Shown piece after piece: positions 37,445-47,511 of a stretch of DNA of 64,000 bases. How positions within the stretch are numbered: the stretch's first letter is position 1; the number at the start of each line of letters is the position of its first letter. Under the pieces are notes generated by a model, which worked only from the letters and a program-made list of their open reading frames with translations, had not been told where the DNA came from and ran no database searches. The position numbers and the translations under genes are program-made. The DNA comes from Methylosarcina fibrata AML-C10 (lineage in GTDB: Bacteria > Pseudomonadota > Gammaproteobacteria > Methylococcales > Methylomonadaceae): positions 28,719 to 92,718 of the forward strand of contig NZ_KB889965.1 in NCBI RefSeq assembly GCF_000372865.1, read 5' to 3'.

Positions 37445-38314
37445 GTGTCGGAATTCAAACAGAAGACCAGAACCCAGTTCAACAAATTGCAAAAGCGCCT
37501 GCGTCATTACGTCGGCGACGCCATCGCCGATTACAACATGATCGAAGACGGCGACAAGGTCATGGTCTGTCTGTCCGGCGGCAAGGATTCCTATACCTTG
37601 CTCGACATTCTGCTGAATCTGCAAAAAACCGCGCCGATCGAATTCGAACTGGTCGCCGTCAACCTGGACCAGAAGCAGCCCGGCTTTCCCGAGCATGTCT
37701 TGCCCGAGTATCTGGAATCGCTCGGCGTTCCCTACCACATCATCGAACGGGACACCTACAGCGTCGTCAAGCGCATCATACCGGAAGGCAGCACGACCTG
37801 CGGCCTGTGTTCCAGATTGCGACGGGGGACTTTGTACGGCTATGCCGAAGAAAACGGCATTACCAAAATTGCCTTGGGCCATCATCGCGACGACATCCTG
37901 GAAACGTTCTTTCTGAACATCTTTTACGGAGGCAAGCTTAAGGCGATGCCGCCCAAGCTGCTCAGCGACGACAAAAAGAATATCGTGATTCGGCCGCTGG
38001 CTTACTGCCGCGAGAAAGACATCGAACGCTTTGCCGCGTTCAAGAATTTTCCGATCATTCCCTGCAATTTATGCGGCTCCCAGGAGAATCTGCAAAGAAA
38101 GGCCATGAAAGCGATGTTGAGAGGCTGGGACAAGCAATTTCCGGGACGGCTGGAAACCATCTTCACCAGTCTCAAGAACGTGGCTCCGTCGCAACTGGCG
38201 GACAATCAACTCTTCGATTTTGCCGGGCTCCGGCGAATTCCGGGAGACCTCATGGAAACCGAGGCCGGAAAACCGAACCGGGATTTGTTGGCCGAATCGG
38301 TTTTTTCCTTATAG
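37445..38314 (+). CDS. ttcA: tRNA 2-thiocytidine biosynthesis protein TtcA
   Basis: 289 residues from GTG 37445, which gives the family-like start [18 protein letters not shown]; the TTG at 37439 is possible, and no ATG or clear ribosome site exists. PP-loop [13 protein letters not shown] near residue 40 and the CxxC of [10 protein letters not shown] near 120, a third Cys in [15 protein letters not shown]. Makes 2-thiocytidine-32 in tRNA via a 4Fe-4S cluster. Confidence 0.94.
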   Translation: MSEFKQKTRTQFNKLQKRLRHYVGDAIADYNMIEDGDKVMVCLSGGKDSYTLLDILLNLQKTAPIEFELVAVNLDQKQPGFPEHVLPEYLESLGVPYHIIERDTYSVVKRIIPEGSTTCGLCSRLRRGTLYGYAEENGITKIALGHHRDDILETFFLNIFYGGKLKAMPPKLLSDDKKNIVIRPLAYCREKDIERFAAFKNFPIIPCNLCGSQENLQRKAMKAMLRGWDKQFPGRLETIFTSLKNVAPSQLADNQLFDFAGLRRIPGDLMETEAGKPNRDLLAESVFSL

Positions 38315-38410
38315 GCGGGTCGGAACATCGGCCGATAATGAATCCGTTCGGCGCCGACTCTCCGGGCTGGAATCGATCCTTTTTTCTACCGTGACCCGAA
38401 GGCCCTGAAC

Positions 38411-38827
38411 ATGAACGACCTCCCTCACCGCATCCTGCGCTTTGTTGTCGAAGCCAATTTTTATATTTCGGTGATCAGCCTGATGGCGGTCGGCGTGACG
38501 TCGATGAGCGAAAGCCGTCCGCTTTTTGAGTTCCACGAGGATCTGTACGGGCCATTGGCCAATAATCTCCGGATGATGCTGATTTATTTGGGGATGGCCG
38601 AAGTGATCCTCTGCGTCTATTGCTTTTTTCTTCGGCAATTCAAGGTTTTCATCGCAGCCGGATTTTTCCTGATTCTGACCAGCGGATCCTTGAAGTTTTA
38701 CGCCGCGATCAACGATATCGTCGTCGATGAAAATTTCTCCGTGTTCTTCCTGTATCTCGGTTTGTCGCACATCTTATACGGTATCGTGAAATATAAGGAA
38801 GCACAGGGGCAGGAAATGCCGCGCTGA
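38411..38827 (+). CDS. Hypothetical four-helix membrane protein
   Basis: 138 residues with four predicted membrane helices (about 15-33, 55-75, 80-100, 105-125): YISVISLMAVGV, LANNLRMMLIYLGMAEVILC, VFIAAGFFLILTSG, VFFLYLGLSHILYGIV. A short charged tail follows. I do not recognise a family. Downstream of ttcA with a 96-base gap. Confidence 0.65.
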   Translation: MNDLPHRILRFVVEANFYISVISLMAVGVTSMSESRPLFEFHEDLYGPLANNLRMMLIYLGMAEVILCVYCFFLRQFKVFIAAGFFLILTSGSLKFYAAINDIVVDENFSVFFLYLGLSHILYGIVKYKEAQGQEMPR

Positions 38828-39100
38828 AGGGCGCGCGTTTTTCTCTCCATACCGGCTTTCTGCCGTTCAAACGCACGGTTCTTGGCTCTGGCCGAAGCTT
38901 GAGGCCGGGCCTCCAGAATGATGCGGATGCTCTTTTGCGAAGAGAGCGGCCGATAGAATCTTTACTCCCGTTTCCGGATTTGTCCGGTCCGGCCTTCCAG
39001 TTGATTCGTTCGAACAGCAGGATGAGCGGGAATTTCTTTCTTCGTTGACAGACTGAATAAAGCCGCTAGGCCGTCTATACTTAGCCATCTTGGGTTTTCA

Positions 39101-40111
39101 ATGGCAGAGCTTATGGACCGCTTCGAACGCGTTTATCAACTGCATACCATCCTGTCCGGCCGGCGCATTCCGATCGCCGGCAAAGACTTACAGGAGCGCC
39201 TGGAATGCTCCGAAATTACCGTCAAGCGGCTCATCGGCGTCATGCGCAATCACTTCGACGCACCGATCGTGTATGATCGGCAGTTGCACGGCTACCGCTA
39301 CGACAATCAAAACGGTGCGCATCCGTATGAACTGCCGGGCCTCTGGTTCAACGCCGACGAACTGTGGGGCCTTCTGACCTGCCATACTCTGCTCAGCAAA
39401 CTGTCGCAAGGCATCTTCGGCGATCACGTGGCGCAATTGCAAAAGCGCATCGAGAAATTGCTCGGGCTGGACAACAGCAGTGCGCGGCGCAAACTCGAAA
39501 GCGTCAAGATTCTGCCCCTGGGAGCCAGGCAGAAGGGCGCCGATCCTTTGTTCAACAAAATCGCTTCCGCGCTGTTCGATGGCCGGCAATTGCATCTGAC
39601 CTACGAGGCGCGCAGCAGCGGGAAAACGACCGAACGCGACGTATCGCCTCAGACTTTAGTCTATTACCGCGATAATTGGTATCTCGACGCCTGGTGCCAC
39701 CTGAAAAACGAGCTGCGCACTTTCGCGGTCGAAAACATCCACGCAGCCATCCGCCTGGACCGGTCCGCCAAAACCTTCATCCGTGCCGAACTGGATGCCT
39801 ATTTCTCCTCCGCTTACGGCATCTTTTCCGGAACAGCCGAGCATCTCGCCAGGCTCAAATTCACCCCCGAACGCACCCGCTGGATCAAGGACGAACACTG
39901 GCATTCCGCGCAACAGGGCCGCTGGCTTGTCGACGGCAGCTACGAACTGACCGTCCCCTTCAGCGACCACCGCGAACTGTTGATGGACATCCTCAAACAC
40001 GGCCGCCACGTCGAAGTCCTCGAACCGGAGTTTTTAAGGCAGGCCGTTCAGGATGAAATCGAGGCGATGAAAAAAATTTACCAAAAAGACGAGACTGGGA
40101 TCATCGAATGA
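39101..40111 (+). CDS. WYL-domain transcriptional regulator upstream of the cas operon
   Basis: 336 residues. N-terminal winged HTH of DeoR/YafY type (QLHTILSGRRIPIAGKDLQ, ECSEITVKRLIGVMRNHF), then a central domain and the WYL region ending YYRDNWYLDAWCHLKNELRTF near residue 185-205. WYL proteins bind nucleotide or nucleic acid ligands and several regulate CRISPR-Cas loci. It precedes cas3 by 54 bases in the same direction, so it probably controls or is co-transcribed with the cas genes. The start could be the ATG at 39113. Ribosome site is weak. Confidence 0.85.
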   Translation: MAELMDRFERVYQLHTILSGRRIPIAGKDLQERLECSEITVKRLIGVMRNHFDAPIVYDRQLHGYRYDNQNGAHPYELPGLWFNADELWGLLTCHTLLSKLSQGIFGDHVAQLQKRIEKLLGLDNSSARRKLESVKILPLGARQKGADPLFNKIASALFDGRQLHLTYEARSSGKTTERDVSPQTLVYYRDNWYLDAWCHLKNELRTFAVENIHAAIRLDRSAKTFIRAELDAYFSSAYGIFSGTAEHLARLKFTPERTRWIKDEHWHSAQQGRWLVDGSYELTVPFSDHRELLMDILKHGRHVEVLEPEFLRQAVQDEIEAMKKIYQKDETGIIE

Positions 40112-40165
40112 TACGGTGGCTATGGATAATGCAGTTTCGAGTTTGAAAAACCGGCGACATTGACG

Positions 40166-42916
40166 ATGACAGAAGAAACCAACAAAGAACCTCCGCTGTA
40201 TTATCGCTATTGGGGCAAGGCCAAACCGGATGCAGAAGGCGCAGGACCGGCTTATCATTTGCTGCCGTTTCATTGTCTGGATGTGGCGGCGGTGGCGGAT
40301 GTCTGGTTATATCGAAGCAACAGTCTGCGCCGCCGTTTCACTGACATAACTGGCTTGAGTAACGAGCGAACCCGAGCCTGGTTATTATTTTTCATCGCAT
40401 TGCATGATTACGGCAAGTTTGATCTACGTTTTCAACGTAAAGCGGGCGAGGCCTGGAAGAGGGTAAATCCTGAATTATCTGCTGTGCAGGCACAATTACG
40501 CGGGGACGAGATTAAAAATTATTATCATGGCCCGGCAGGCTTGTATTGGTTTTGTCAGGATTTAACCCAAAGGTTTTCGTTCGGCGAAAGCGATTTTTGT
40601 TTTGACGATAATGACGATTGGAACGCGTGGTGCAGTTGGCTGGCGCCAGTCGTTGGACATCATGGCATTGTCCCGGAGAGCCATATCAAGGATACTTTCG
40701 AATACGATTTGTGCTTATCTGACGAGCTAAAAACCGCTTTCAAACAAAGCCGCCTGCAATGGCTGCAAATGTTGGAACGGCTGTTTTTGCAATCTGCCGG
40801 GATCGCGTTGAGCGACAACCCGCCGGAACTGAAAACCGGCAATAACAAGCAAACGCCGGCAACCATGCTGGCCGGTTTTTGTTCAGTGTGCGATTGGTTG
40901 GGCTCTTCAGAGCGCTTCGATTACGACGACAAGCCCTACGACGATTTTGATTCGCTTCAACACTGGTATGTCAAGCGCCTTACTCTTGCGGAAACGGCAT
41001 TGATCGATGCGGGTATCATCAGCCAGATCAAGTCGTACCGATCCGTTGATGTCTTGCTTGATCATGGCAACAAACCGCGCCAAGTCCAATGCTTGGTCGA
41101 TAGTCTGTCGGTAACGCCGGGTTTAACCATCATCGAAGCGTCAACCGGCTCCGGCAAAACCGAAACGGCTTTGGCTTACGCTTGGCGGCATTTGGCGTTG
41201 GGATTGGCCGACAGCATCGTGTTTGCCTTACCGACGCAGGCCACGGCGAACGCCATGTTAAGCCGCTTGGAAAAAGCCGCGCCGCTGTTGTTTGCCAACC
41301 AGACCAACGTCGTGCTAGCGCACGGGCGTGCCAAATATCAACAAAATTTCATCGACTTAATGCAAGCCTGCCAGCCTAAAACCGCGCAAGGCCATGAAGA
41401 AGCCTGGGTGCAATGCGGCAACTGGCTGGCGCAAAGCCGTAAACGGGTGTTTCTCGGCCAAATCGGCGTTTGTACCGTCGATCAGATGCTGGTATCGGTA
41501 TTGCCGGTCAAACACAAGTTCGTGCGCGGATTCGGGATCGGCCGTAGCGTATTGATTGTCGACGAAGTGCATGCCTACGACAGCTATATGTACGGACTGC
41601 TGGAAGCCGTGCTGGAACAACAACGCTTAGCCGGCGGTAGCGCGATTTTGTTGTCGGCAACTTTGCCGTTCGAACAAAAGCGGCAATTGGCAAGAGCCTG
41701 GAATTGCGATTTGCCTGACGAAAACAATCGTTATCCGTTGATTAGCCATTGCCGGGACGGCCGCGCCGAATTTTTCGATTTATCAGCTATGCCACAGCAA
41801 CAACCGAAACCGACAGCAGTTACTATCGAGTTACTGAAACGGCCGGATTTATTGCCGGACGACGAATTGTTCCAGCGTCTGCTAGACGCGGTCGAACAAG
41901 GCGCTCAAGTTTGCCTGGTCTGCAATCTGGTTGCCGTGGCTCAGCAGTTTTATCAGGTTCTGCTGCAACGTATTCAACAGTCGCAAACGCTCAACGAAGA
42001 GCAAATCTTGCTTTTCCATTCCCGTTTCATTTTTGCTGATCGCCAGAAAAAGGAGCAAACCGTGCTCGAATGGTTTGGGCCGGACTCGGCCGAACGCCGC
42101 AATACAGGCCATTTGCTGATTGCCACCCAGGTAGTCGAACAGTCGCTGGATCTCGATTTCGACTGGCTGATTACCCAACTCTGTCCGGTGGATTTGCTGT
42201 TTCAACGCATGGGCCGGTTGCATCGTCATGCCAAAAATCAAAGCCGTCGCCCAGTCGGTTTTACCGAACCGGTGTGTACCGTCCTATTGCCGGAGAATAT
42301 CGATTACGACTTGCATGCTTTGATTTACGGCAACAGCCGGGTACTTTGGCGGACGCAACAACTACTGGAGCAAGCCGAACGCGAAGATGGTTCTCGGTTG
42401 ACGTTTCCGAATATTTATAGAGACTGGATTGAATCGGTTTATAACGAAGAGTCTCGGGATGGAGAGCCGGAAGCGGTGACAAAAAGCTTTGAAGCTTATA
42501 AAGATGCTTGCTATACCAGCCGCATGCTGGCTAAACAACTGATCAACAGTTCGATGCATGAACTGTCCGACAACGATTCTAATGTTTCGGCGCTCACTCG
42601 CGATGGAGACATGAATTTGAATATCTTACCCTTCTATCTGGATGCTCAAGGACGACGGTATTTGCTGAATGGCGATTGTTTGGACGATCTCGACGACAGC
42701 CGATTAGCCGAAGCGCTGAATCTGAACACCGTCGCCGTACCGCACAGTTGGGCCAATCGCGACCGGCTACCCAAAACCGATCAGGATGGCTTGATCCGCT
42801 TGCAATTGCAGCAGCAAGACGCTGGTGGATTTATCGCCAGCCATGGCCCAGACATTTATCACTACCACGCCGATACCGGCCTGATCCGCATCGAAACACC
42901 CAAGGAGAACGCATGA
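40166..42916 (+). CDS. cas3: CRISPR-associated helicase/nuclease Cas3 (type I-E)
   Basis: 916 residues from ATG 40166. HD nuclease domain in the first 250 residues: His36 in LPFHCLDVAA and His80-Asp81 in FIALHDYGKFDLR. SF2 helicase: Walker A EASTGSGKTETAL near residue 325, DEVHAYD near 465, SATLP near 495, and VEQSLDLDFDWLITQ and QRMGRLHRH motifs V and VI. Single-chain HD-helicase that nicks and degrades Cascade-bound DNA. Its stop overlaps the cse1 ATG. Base composition is lower in GC than the chromosomal genes around. Confidence 0.97.
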   Translation: MTEETNKEPPLYYRYWGKAKPDAEGAGPAYHLLPFHCLDVAAVADVWLYRSNSLRRRFTDITGLSNERTRAWLLFFIALHDYGKFDLRFQRKAGEAWKRVNPELSAVQAQLRGDEIKNYYHGPAGLYWFCQDLTQRFSFGESDFCFDDNDDWNAWCSWLAPVVGHHGIVPESHIKDTFEYDLCLSDELKTAFKQSRLQWLQMLERLFLQSAGIALSDNPPELKTGNNKQTPATMLAGFCSVCDWLGSSERFDYDDKPYDDFDSLQHWYVKRLTLAETALIDAGIISQIKSYRSVDVLLDHGNKPRQVQCLVDSLSVTPGLTIIEASTGSGKTETALAYAWRHLALGLADSIVFALPTQATANAMLSRLEKAAPLLFANQTNVVLAHGRAKYQQNFIDLMQACQPKTAQGHEEAWVQCGNWLAQSRKRVFLGQIGVCTVDQMLVSVLPVKHKFVRGFGIGRSVLIVDEVHAYDSYMYGLLEAVLEQQRLAGGSAILLSATLPFEQKRQLARAWNCDLPDENNRYPLISHCRDGRAEFFDLSAMPQQQPKPTAVTIELLKRPDLLPDDELFQRLLDAVEQGAQVCLVCNLVAVAQQFYQVLLQRIQQSQTLNEEQILLFHSRFIFADRQKKEQTVLEWFGPDSAERRNTGHLLIATQVVEQSLDLDFDWLITQLCPVDLLFQRMGRLHRHAKNQSRRPVGFTEPVCTVLLPENIDYDLHALIYGNSRVLWRTQQLLEQAEREDGSRLTFPNIYRDWIESVYNEESRDGEPEAVTKSFEAYKDACYTSRMLAKQLINSSMHELSDNDSNVSALTRDGDMNLNILPFYLDAQGRRYLLNGDCLDDLDDSRLAEALNLNTVAVPHSWANRDRLPKTDQDGLIRLQLQQQDAGGFIASHGPDIYHYHADTGLIRIETPKENA

Positions 42917-44403
42917 ATCTACTGACCGACGCCTGGATACCGATTCAACAGCAAGGCCGTTATCAAAAAATCGGCCTGCAACAACTGCTATGCGGCGAAG
43001 CCGGCGGCGAACTCTGCTTGCCGCGCGACGACTTGGAACTGGCATGTTTGCAATTGCTTTGCGCGATCACACAGGTACTGTTTACGCCCAAGGACAAAAA
43101 GGAACTGGGGCGGTTTGTTCAGCAGCCTTTGGCGCCGGAAATCTATGCCGAAGCCTGCAAGGATAAATTGGACTGGTTTGACTTGGACCATCCGCAAACG
43201 CCGTTTATGCAGATACGCGGCGTCAGCGCCAAAGAGCCTACCCCAATGGATAAATTGTTGGCCGGCGTCGCCGACGGCACCAATAAAAGCTTTGTTAATC
43301 CAGCCGGTTTGGGCGAAGCCTTGTGCGGTGGTTGTGCGGCAGTTGCTTTATTCAACGTCGCCAATAATGCGCCGAGCATGGGCGGCGGTTTTAAGGGAAG
43401 TTTGCGCGGCAGCACGCCAATTACGGTTCTGATCAAAGGCAAGGATTTAAGACAGACTTTTTGGCTCAACGTCTTGACCCAAGAATCTGCTGAATCGGTC
43501 CTGCCTTGGTATGAAAGGACAAAAGATCAACGCCCCAACTATTTGGATACTGTTAAAGCGGAAGAAAAAATTCCGGCGTCGGCCATCGGTTTGACTCGCG
43601 GATTGTTATGGCAACCCGCTCATTTCGAGTTATTACCCGTCGAAAAAAATGCAACATGCAGTTGCTGCGGCTGCGAGGAACCGGTTTACCGAGGATTCAA
43701 AAAAGCCAAATTCAACTACACCGTGGAAGGCGTTTGGCCGCATCCGCTATCATCCCGCACCTTCGCGATCAAAAAAGGTGAAAGGGAAGAAAAGTTTCCG
43801 TCGTTTACCACGACCGCGCCAACGTGGACGCATTTGAGTAAGTTGGTCGTCGATCAGCAAAACGATAAAGAAGGCCAGCAAGCCGCACCGGTACTTCAAC
43901 AGGCCAGATCTTTTATGGCCGCTGGCAAGATTCAATTGATCGTCGGTGGTTACCGCAACAACCAGGCGACCGTGTTGGAGCGCCGTCACGAGCTTTTCAG
44001 CTTGGCGCAAGGCTGGGCGGAACACGGTTTGGTGATTCATAAGATCATTGAGGGCGGCTTGGCCTATAAAACCGCGCTACGCAAAGCACTCTATCTGTTC
44101 GCAGTTGGTGTGAAAGATAAAGTCCACGGCTCCGGGATTAATCTTTGCGACCCCGTTGAAGCGAATTATTACCAGCAAACCGAAAATCTATTGCACCAGA
44201 CCTTTGCAGGAGTGGACTTTTCCGAACCCGACTCCACGCTGCAGGCGTTAAATCGAAAGCTCAAGACAGTCATAATCGATTTATTCGAGCAAGCAACCGA
44301 TCCCTACCGGCAAGAACCCAAAATGTTGAAAGCGCTGGCGCTAGCCAGACGATCCTTACACAAATCTCTTAAAGACTTGGAGCCCGAAGGAGCTAAAGCA
44401 TGA
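42913..44403 (+). CDS. cse1: Type I-E Cascade large subunit Cse1/CasA (Cas8e)
   Basis: 496 residues from ATG 42913. Begins NLLTDAWIPI, the family hallmark. A CSCCGCEEP cysteine cluster near 250 suggests zinc binding. Family blocks LPRDDLELACLQLLCAI and TNKSFVNPAGLGEALCGGC (L1 loop region for PAM reading) are present. Cse1 recognises the PAM and recruits Cas3. The ATGA overlap links cas3-cse1-cse2. Confidence 0.93.
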   Translation: MNLLTDAWIPIQQQGRYQKIGLQQLLCGEAGGELCLPRDDLELACLQLLCAITQVLFTPKDKKELGRFVQQPLAPEIYAEACKDKLDWFDLDHPQTPFMQIRGVSAKEPTPMDKLLAGVADGTNKSFVNPAGLGEALCGGCAAVALFNVANNAPSMGGGFKGSLRGSTPITVLIKGKDLRQTFWLNVLTQESAESVLPWYERTKDQRPNYLDTVKAEEKIPASAIGLTRGLLWQPAHFELLPVEKNATCSCCGCEEPVYRGFKKAKFNYTVEGVWPHPLSSRTFAIKKGEREEKFPSFTTTAPTWTHLSKLVVDQQNDKEGQQAAPVLQQARSFMAAGKIQLIVGGYRNNQATVLERRHELFSLAQGWAEHGLVIHKIIEGGLAYKTALRKALYLFAVGVKDKVHGSGINLCDPVEANYYQQTENLLHQTFAGVDFSEPDSTLQALNRKLKTVIIDLFEQATDPYRQEPKMLKALALARRSLHKSLKDLEPEGAKA

Positions 44404-44858
44404 GTGAAGAACGAAACCAAGGGCCGGATTTTGTCAGCCTGTACGAGCGTTACCAAAAACTGAAGCCCGGTTCGCAAGCCGAATTGAAGCGGGTAGCGCA
44501 GCCGGACGACTTGCTGGAAATACCGGCGTTTTATCGTTTGCTGTTAGACGCCAAAGCCAGCAAGGGTATGCAACGTTTGGTGTATTGCCTGCCATTGATT
44601 AAACATCTGGATAGTGGCGATTCGTTGGGCAAATCTCTGGCAAAAGCCGACATCAACGAAAAGCGCCTGTTCATGGTGATTCGTTCCCAGGAACCGAACG
44701 ATTTGATCCAGTTGCGACGCTTGCTCAAACAAGTCGAACCCAAACTGGACTGGTTAGCGGCGGCCAAGACATTATATTACTGGAACGACCGCGCCAAGCG
44801 CCAATTGCTGGAAGACTTTTTCTTCTATCAAAATACCAAAACCAAAGAATCCGCTTAA
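44400..44858 (+). CDS. cse2: Type I-E Cascade small subunit Cse2/CasB
   Basis: 152 residues, helical. Characteristic [19 protein letters not shown] and the C-terminal block [17 protein letters not shown]. Two copies per Cascade stabilise the R-loop. Overlaps cse1 by 4 bases and is 16 bases before cas7e. Confidence 0.92.
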   Translation: MSEERNQGPDFVSLYERYQKLKPGSQAELKRVAQPDDLLEIPAFYRLLLDAKASKGMQRLVYCLPLIKHLDSGDSLGKSLAKADINEKRLFMVIRSQEPNDLIQLRRLLKQVEPKLDWLAAAKTLYYWNDRAKRQLLEDFFFYQNTKTKESA

Positions 44859-44874
44859 CCCCAAGGAACAGACC

Positions 44875-46020
44875 ATGAACGAAAACTTTATCAACTTTCA
44901 CGTTTTGATTTCTCACAGCCCGTCTTGCTTGAACCGCGACGACATGAACATGCAGAAGTCCGCGATTTTCGGAGGCAAACGCCGGGTGCGGGTTTCCAGC
45001 CAAAGCCTGAAACGCACAATGCGGCATAGCGATTACTACCGTGAGCATTTGGGCGAGCCGAGCATTAGGACGAAACACCTTTGGGATCCTGACAAAAATA
45101 ATTTGAAAGAATTTGTATTTGAAGCGTTGGGTAACCGATATGACAAAGACTTGATCCAGCAAACAATCGAATGGCTAAGTGCTAAAAAGTTGGACTCTGA
45201 AAGTAAAGTTGAAAATGATGCCGTCGCACCTTGGGTATTGGAAGAAATTTCCTATTTTTGTGAGCAAATTCAGTCAGCTAATGCAGTGACTGATGACGCA
45301 AAGAAGAAACTTCAAAAACAAATAGAAAAAGATAGCCAAGCGTTCCGCCAAGCACTGGCTAAAGGTTTAGACATTGCACTGTCCGGGCGAATGGCAACTT
45401 CCGGCTTGATGAGCGAAGTCGGCAAAATCGATGGGTCATTGGCCGTAGCCCACGCCATCACCACACACGCCGTCGATGCCGACATCGACTGGTTTACCGC
45501 CGTCGATGATTTGCAGGAATTGGGTTCCGGCCATTTGGATACCCAGGAGTTTTCGTCCGGCGTGTTTTACCGTTACGCGAGCCTCAACCTAAAACAACTG
45601 CAAGTCAATCTGGGTCTGCTGACGGACATTAAAGCAGAGGAAACCGCCGAAGGTCGAGCCAAAGCGTTGGACATCGCCGCCCATGTTCTGCACATGCTGG
45701 CAACCGAAGTGCCGAGCGCCAAACAGCAAAGTTTCGCTGCGCATAACCTGGCGGACTTAGCGTTGGTCAGCTTTTCGCATCAGCCCATTTCGCTCGCGAA
45801 TGCCTTTGAAGAACCTGTTAAACCTGGCAAAAGCGGTGGTTTCCGCGAACCCTCTATCATGGCATTGAATAGCCATTGGGATAAAATCCATCGCGGTTAT
45901 GGCTTGGAAGAACGTTGCGCCGAATTTGCTTTGGATGAAGTGGTTTTGCCTAACGACATCACGGCAAAACCCTCGTTGCCAGACTTGGAAAAGTGGGTCA
46001 GAACCAACGGCCAAGGATAA
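44875..46020 (+). CDS. cas7: Type I-E Cascade backbone Cas7e (Cse4/CasC)
   Basis: 381 residues. Begins with the family block [21 protein letters not shown], followed by [13 protein letters not shown]. Six copies form the crRNA-binding backbone. Residues about 62-160 are encoded by markedly A-rich DNA compared with the rest of the gene, as if this patch had been exchanged. C-terminal [12 protein letters not shown] is family-typical. E. coli CasC has 363 residues. Confidence 0.94.
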   Translation: MNENFINFHVLISHSPSCLNRDDMNMQKSAIFGGKRRVRVSSQSLKRTMRHSDYYREHLGEPSIRTKHLWDPDKNNLKEFVFEALGNRYDKDLIQQTIEWLSAKKLDSESKVENDAVAPWVLEEISYFCEQIQSANAVTDDAKKKLQKQIEKDSQAFRQALAKGLDIALSGRMATSGLMSEVGKIDGSLAVAHAITTHAVDADIDWFTAVDDLQELGSGHLDTQEFSSGVFYRYASLNLKQLQVNLGLLTDIKAEETAEGRAKALDIAAHVLHMLATEVPSAKQQSFAAHNLADLALVSFSHQPISLANAFEEPVKPGKSGGFREPSIMALNSHWDKIHRGYGLEERCAEFALDEVVLPNDITAKPSLPDLEKWVRTNGQG

Positions 46021-46025
46021 ACGCC

Positions 46026-46676
46026 ATGCGCGATTATTTGATCTTAAAATTACAAGGTCCGATGCAGGCCTGGGGGCGGGAAAGTTTCGAGGGTTTGCGG
46101 CCATCCGAATTGTTTCCGGGCCGAAGCGCATTGCTGGGCTTGCTCGGGGCATGTCTCGGGATTGATCGAATCGACCGTGAAGGCCAACAGGCTTTGGCGT
46201 CCAGCGTGTCTTTCGCGGTTCGGGTCGATCATCAAGGTCAAAAAATGACCGATTATCACACCGTTAAAAACGCCCGTGAGGATTACCGGGGGTTGAAAAG
46301 CCACGACACGATTCAAACCTGGCGAGAATATTGGCAGGATGCTCGTTACACGGCGGCAGTTTGGGCAACCGACAATCCGCAGATCGGTCTGGAAGACATC
46401 GAGCAAGCCTTGAAGCGGCCGCTTTACACGCCGGTGCTCGGGCGACGCAGCTGCCCGTTGGCTAGACCGCTGTTTGATTGTCGTATTTCTGCCGATTCGG
46501 CGCTGGCCGCTTTAGCGTTAAGCGGCGATACCGGCACGGTGTACAGCGAGGAATCCAGCGATAACGCAATCCCATTGAAAAAGCGCGACGTACCGATTAT
46601 TCATCAACCAAGGCAATTTGCCAGCCGGATGCTATTCATGACCAACGGACAAGGAGCGCAATATGTTTCTGAGTAA
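46026..46676 (+). CDS. cas5: Type I-E Cascade Cas5e (CasD)
   Basis: 216 residues from ATG 46026. Begins RDYLILKLQGPMQAWGRESFEG and contains PSELFPGRSALLGLLGA, the ferredoxin-fold first helix and glycine-rich blocks of Cas5e. Caps the 5' handle of the crRNA. Overlaps cas6e by 14 bases. Confidence 0.95.
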   Translation: MRDYLILKLQGPMQAWGRESFEGLRPSELFPGRSALLGLLGACLGIDRIDREGQQALASSVSFAVRVDHQGQKMTDYHTVKNAREDYRGLKSHDTIQTWREYWQDARYTAAVWATDNPQIGLEDIEQALKRPLYTPVLGRRSCPLARPLFDCRISADSALAALALSGDTGTVYSEESSDNAIPLKKRDVPIIHQPRQFASRMLFMTNGQGAQYVSE

Positions 46677-47280
46677 GGTGCATATTCCTTGGCAGCAAGC
46701 GAAAAATTCTTATCAATACCATCAAGCCTTGTGGCGTTTGTTTCCAGGCTATGAAGACGCGGAAAGAGATTTTTTATTTCGCGTCGAACAAATCCAGGCC
46801 GGTGTTGGCGCTAGCGTGCTTCTGCAATCGTTACTCATGCCGGAAGGCGGCGATCAAAGCCCATTGATACTGGCTCAAAGAGAATTTGGTTTGAATGTGC
46901 CGAAAGGCCAACGCCTGCGGTTCCGGCTACGTGCCAATCCGATCAAAACTATCAAGGACAGCAACAAAGGAACGATTGAGAAGAAGGGTAAAACGTTTGT
47001 CAAAACCGTTCGGGTACCGTTGTTGCACGAAGAACAGCAACGGGCTTGGCTGGAGAGAAAGCTTCAGGATTTCGCAAAGCTGGAAACCTTGATTGTCCAG
47101 CCCGAACCTATGATCTACTTTCGTAAATCAAAAGAAGGCAGGAGCGGTAAAATCCAAACCGTTCTCTTCGACGGCGTACTAACAGTTATAGACGCAGAGG
47201 TTTTACAAGTACATGTTGCCCAAGGCATCGGCCCCGCCAAAGCCTTCGGCTGTGGCTTGCTTTCTGTTGCCAGAGTATAA
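46663..47280 (+). CDS. cas6: CRISPR RNA endoribonuclease Cas6e (CasE)
   Basis: 205 residues (E. coli 199). N-terminal helix with the conserved His20 (NSYQYHQALWRLFPG), and the C-terminal glycine-rich loop GIGPAKAFGCGLLSVARV that contacts the repeat hairpin. Cleaves pre-crRNA at the base of the repeat stem to leave an 8-base 5' handle. Last gene of the interference block. Confidence 0.95.
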   Translation: MFLSKVHIPWQQAKNSYQYHQALWRLFPGYEDAERDFLFRVEQIQAGVGASVLLQSLLMPEGGDQSPLILAQREFGLNVPKGQRLRFRLRANPIKTIKDSNKGTIEKKGKTFVKTVRVPLLHEEQQRAWLERKLQDFAKLETLIVQPEPMIYFRKSKEGRSGKIQTVLFDGVLTVIDAEVLQVHVAQGIGPAKAFGCGLLSVARV

Positions 47281-47307
47281 GTATGAGCCGTCTCTGTGAG
47301 GACTCCG

Positions 47308-47511
47308 ATGAAACTTAAAGTAATTATTCACGAAGCAGAAGAATCCGGTTACTGGGCCGAAGTACCGGCATTGCCGGGATGTGTGTCTCAAGGCGAGACT
47401 TTTGAAGAATTGCTGAACAATCTTGATGAGGCTATATCCGGTTGCTTAACAGTGGATTTGGTATCCGTAACGATGGATAGAAATGATCGTGTAATCGAAA
47501 TTTCAGTGTAG
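47308..47511 (+). CDS. HicB-like antitoxin, no HicA partner
   Basis: 67 residues from ATG 47308 (AGGA upstream; an earlier GTG at 47296 lacks a site). HicB signature VIIHEAEESGYWAEVPALPGC, then QGETFEELLNNLDEAISGC. The fold is a degenerate RNase H domain that in HicAB pairs blocks the HicA RNase. It starts 27 bases after cas6e. No HicA-like gene (about 60 residues, double-stranded RNA-binding fold) lies on either side, so it is an orphan. Confidence 0.8.
   Translation: MKLKVIIHEAEESGYWAEVPALPGCVSQGETFEELLNNLDEAISGCLTVDLVSVTMDRNDRVIEISV

Noticed and set aside
38867..39088. 73-residue minus-strand frame upstream of the WYL gene
   Set aside because: No ribosome site or motif; this gap more likely holds the promoter of the WYL-cas operon. 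TTGACA at 39045 and TATACT at 39076 are 25 bases apart, too far for one promoter.
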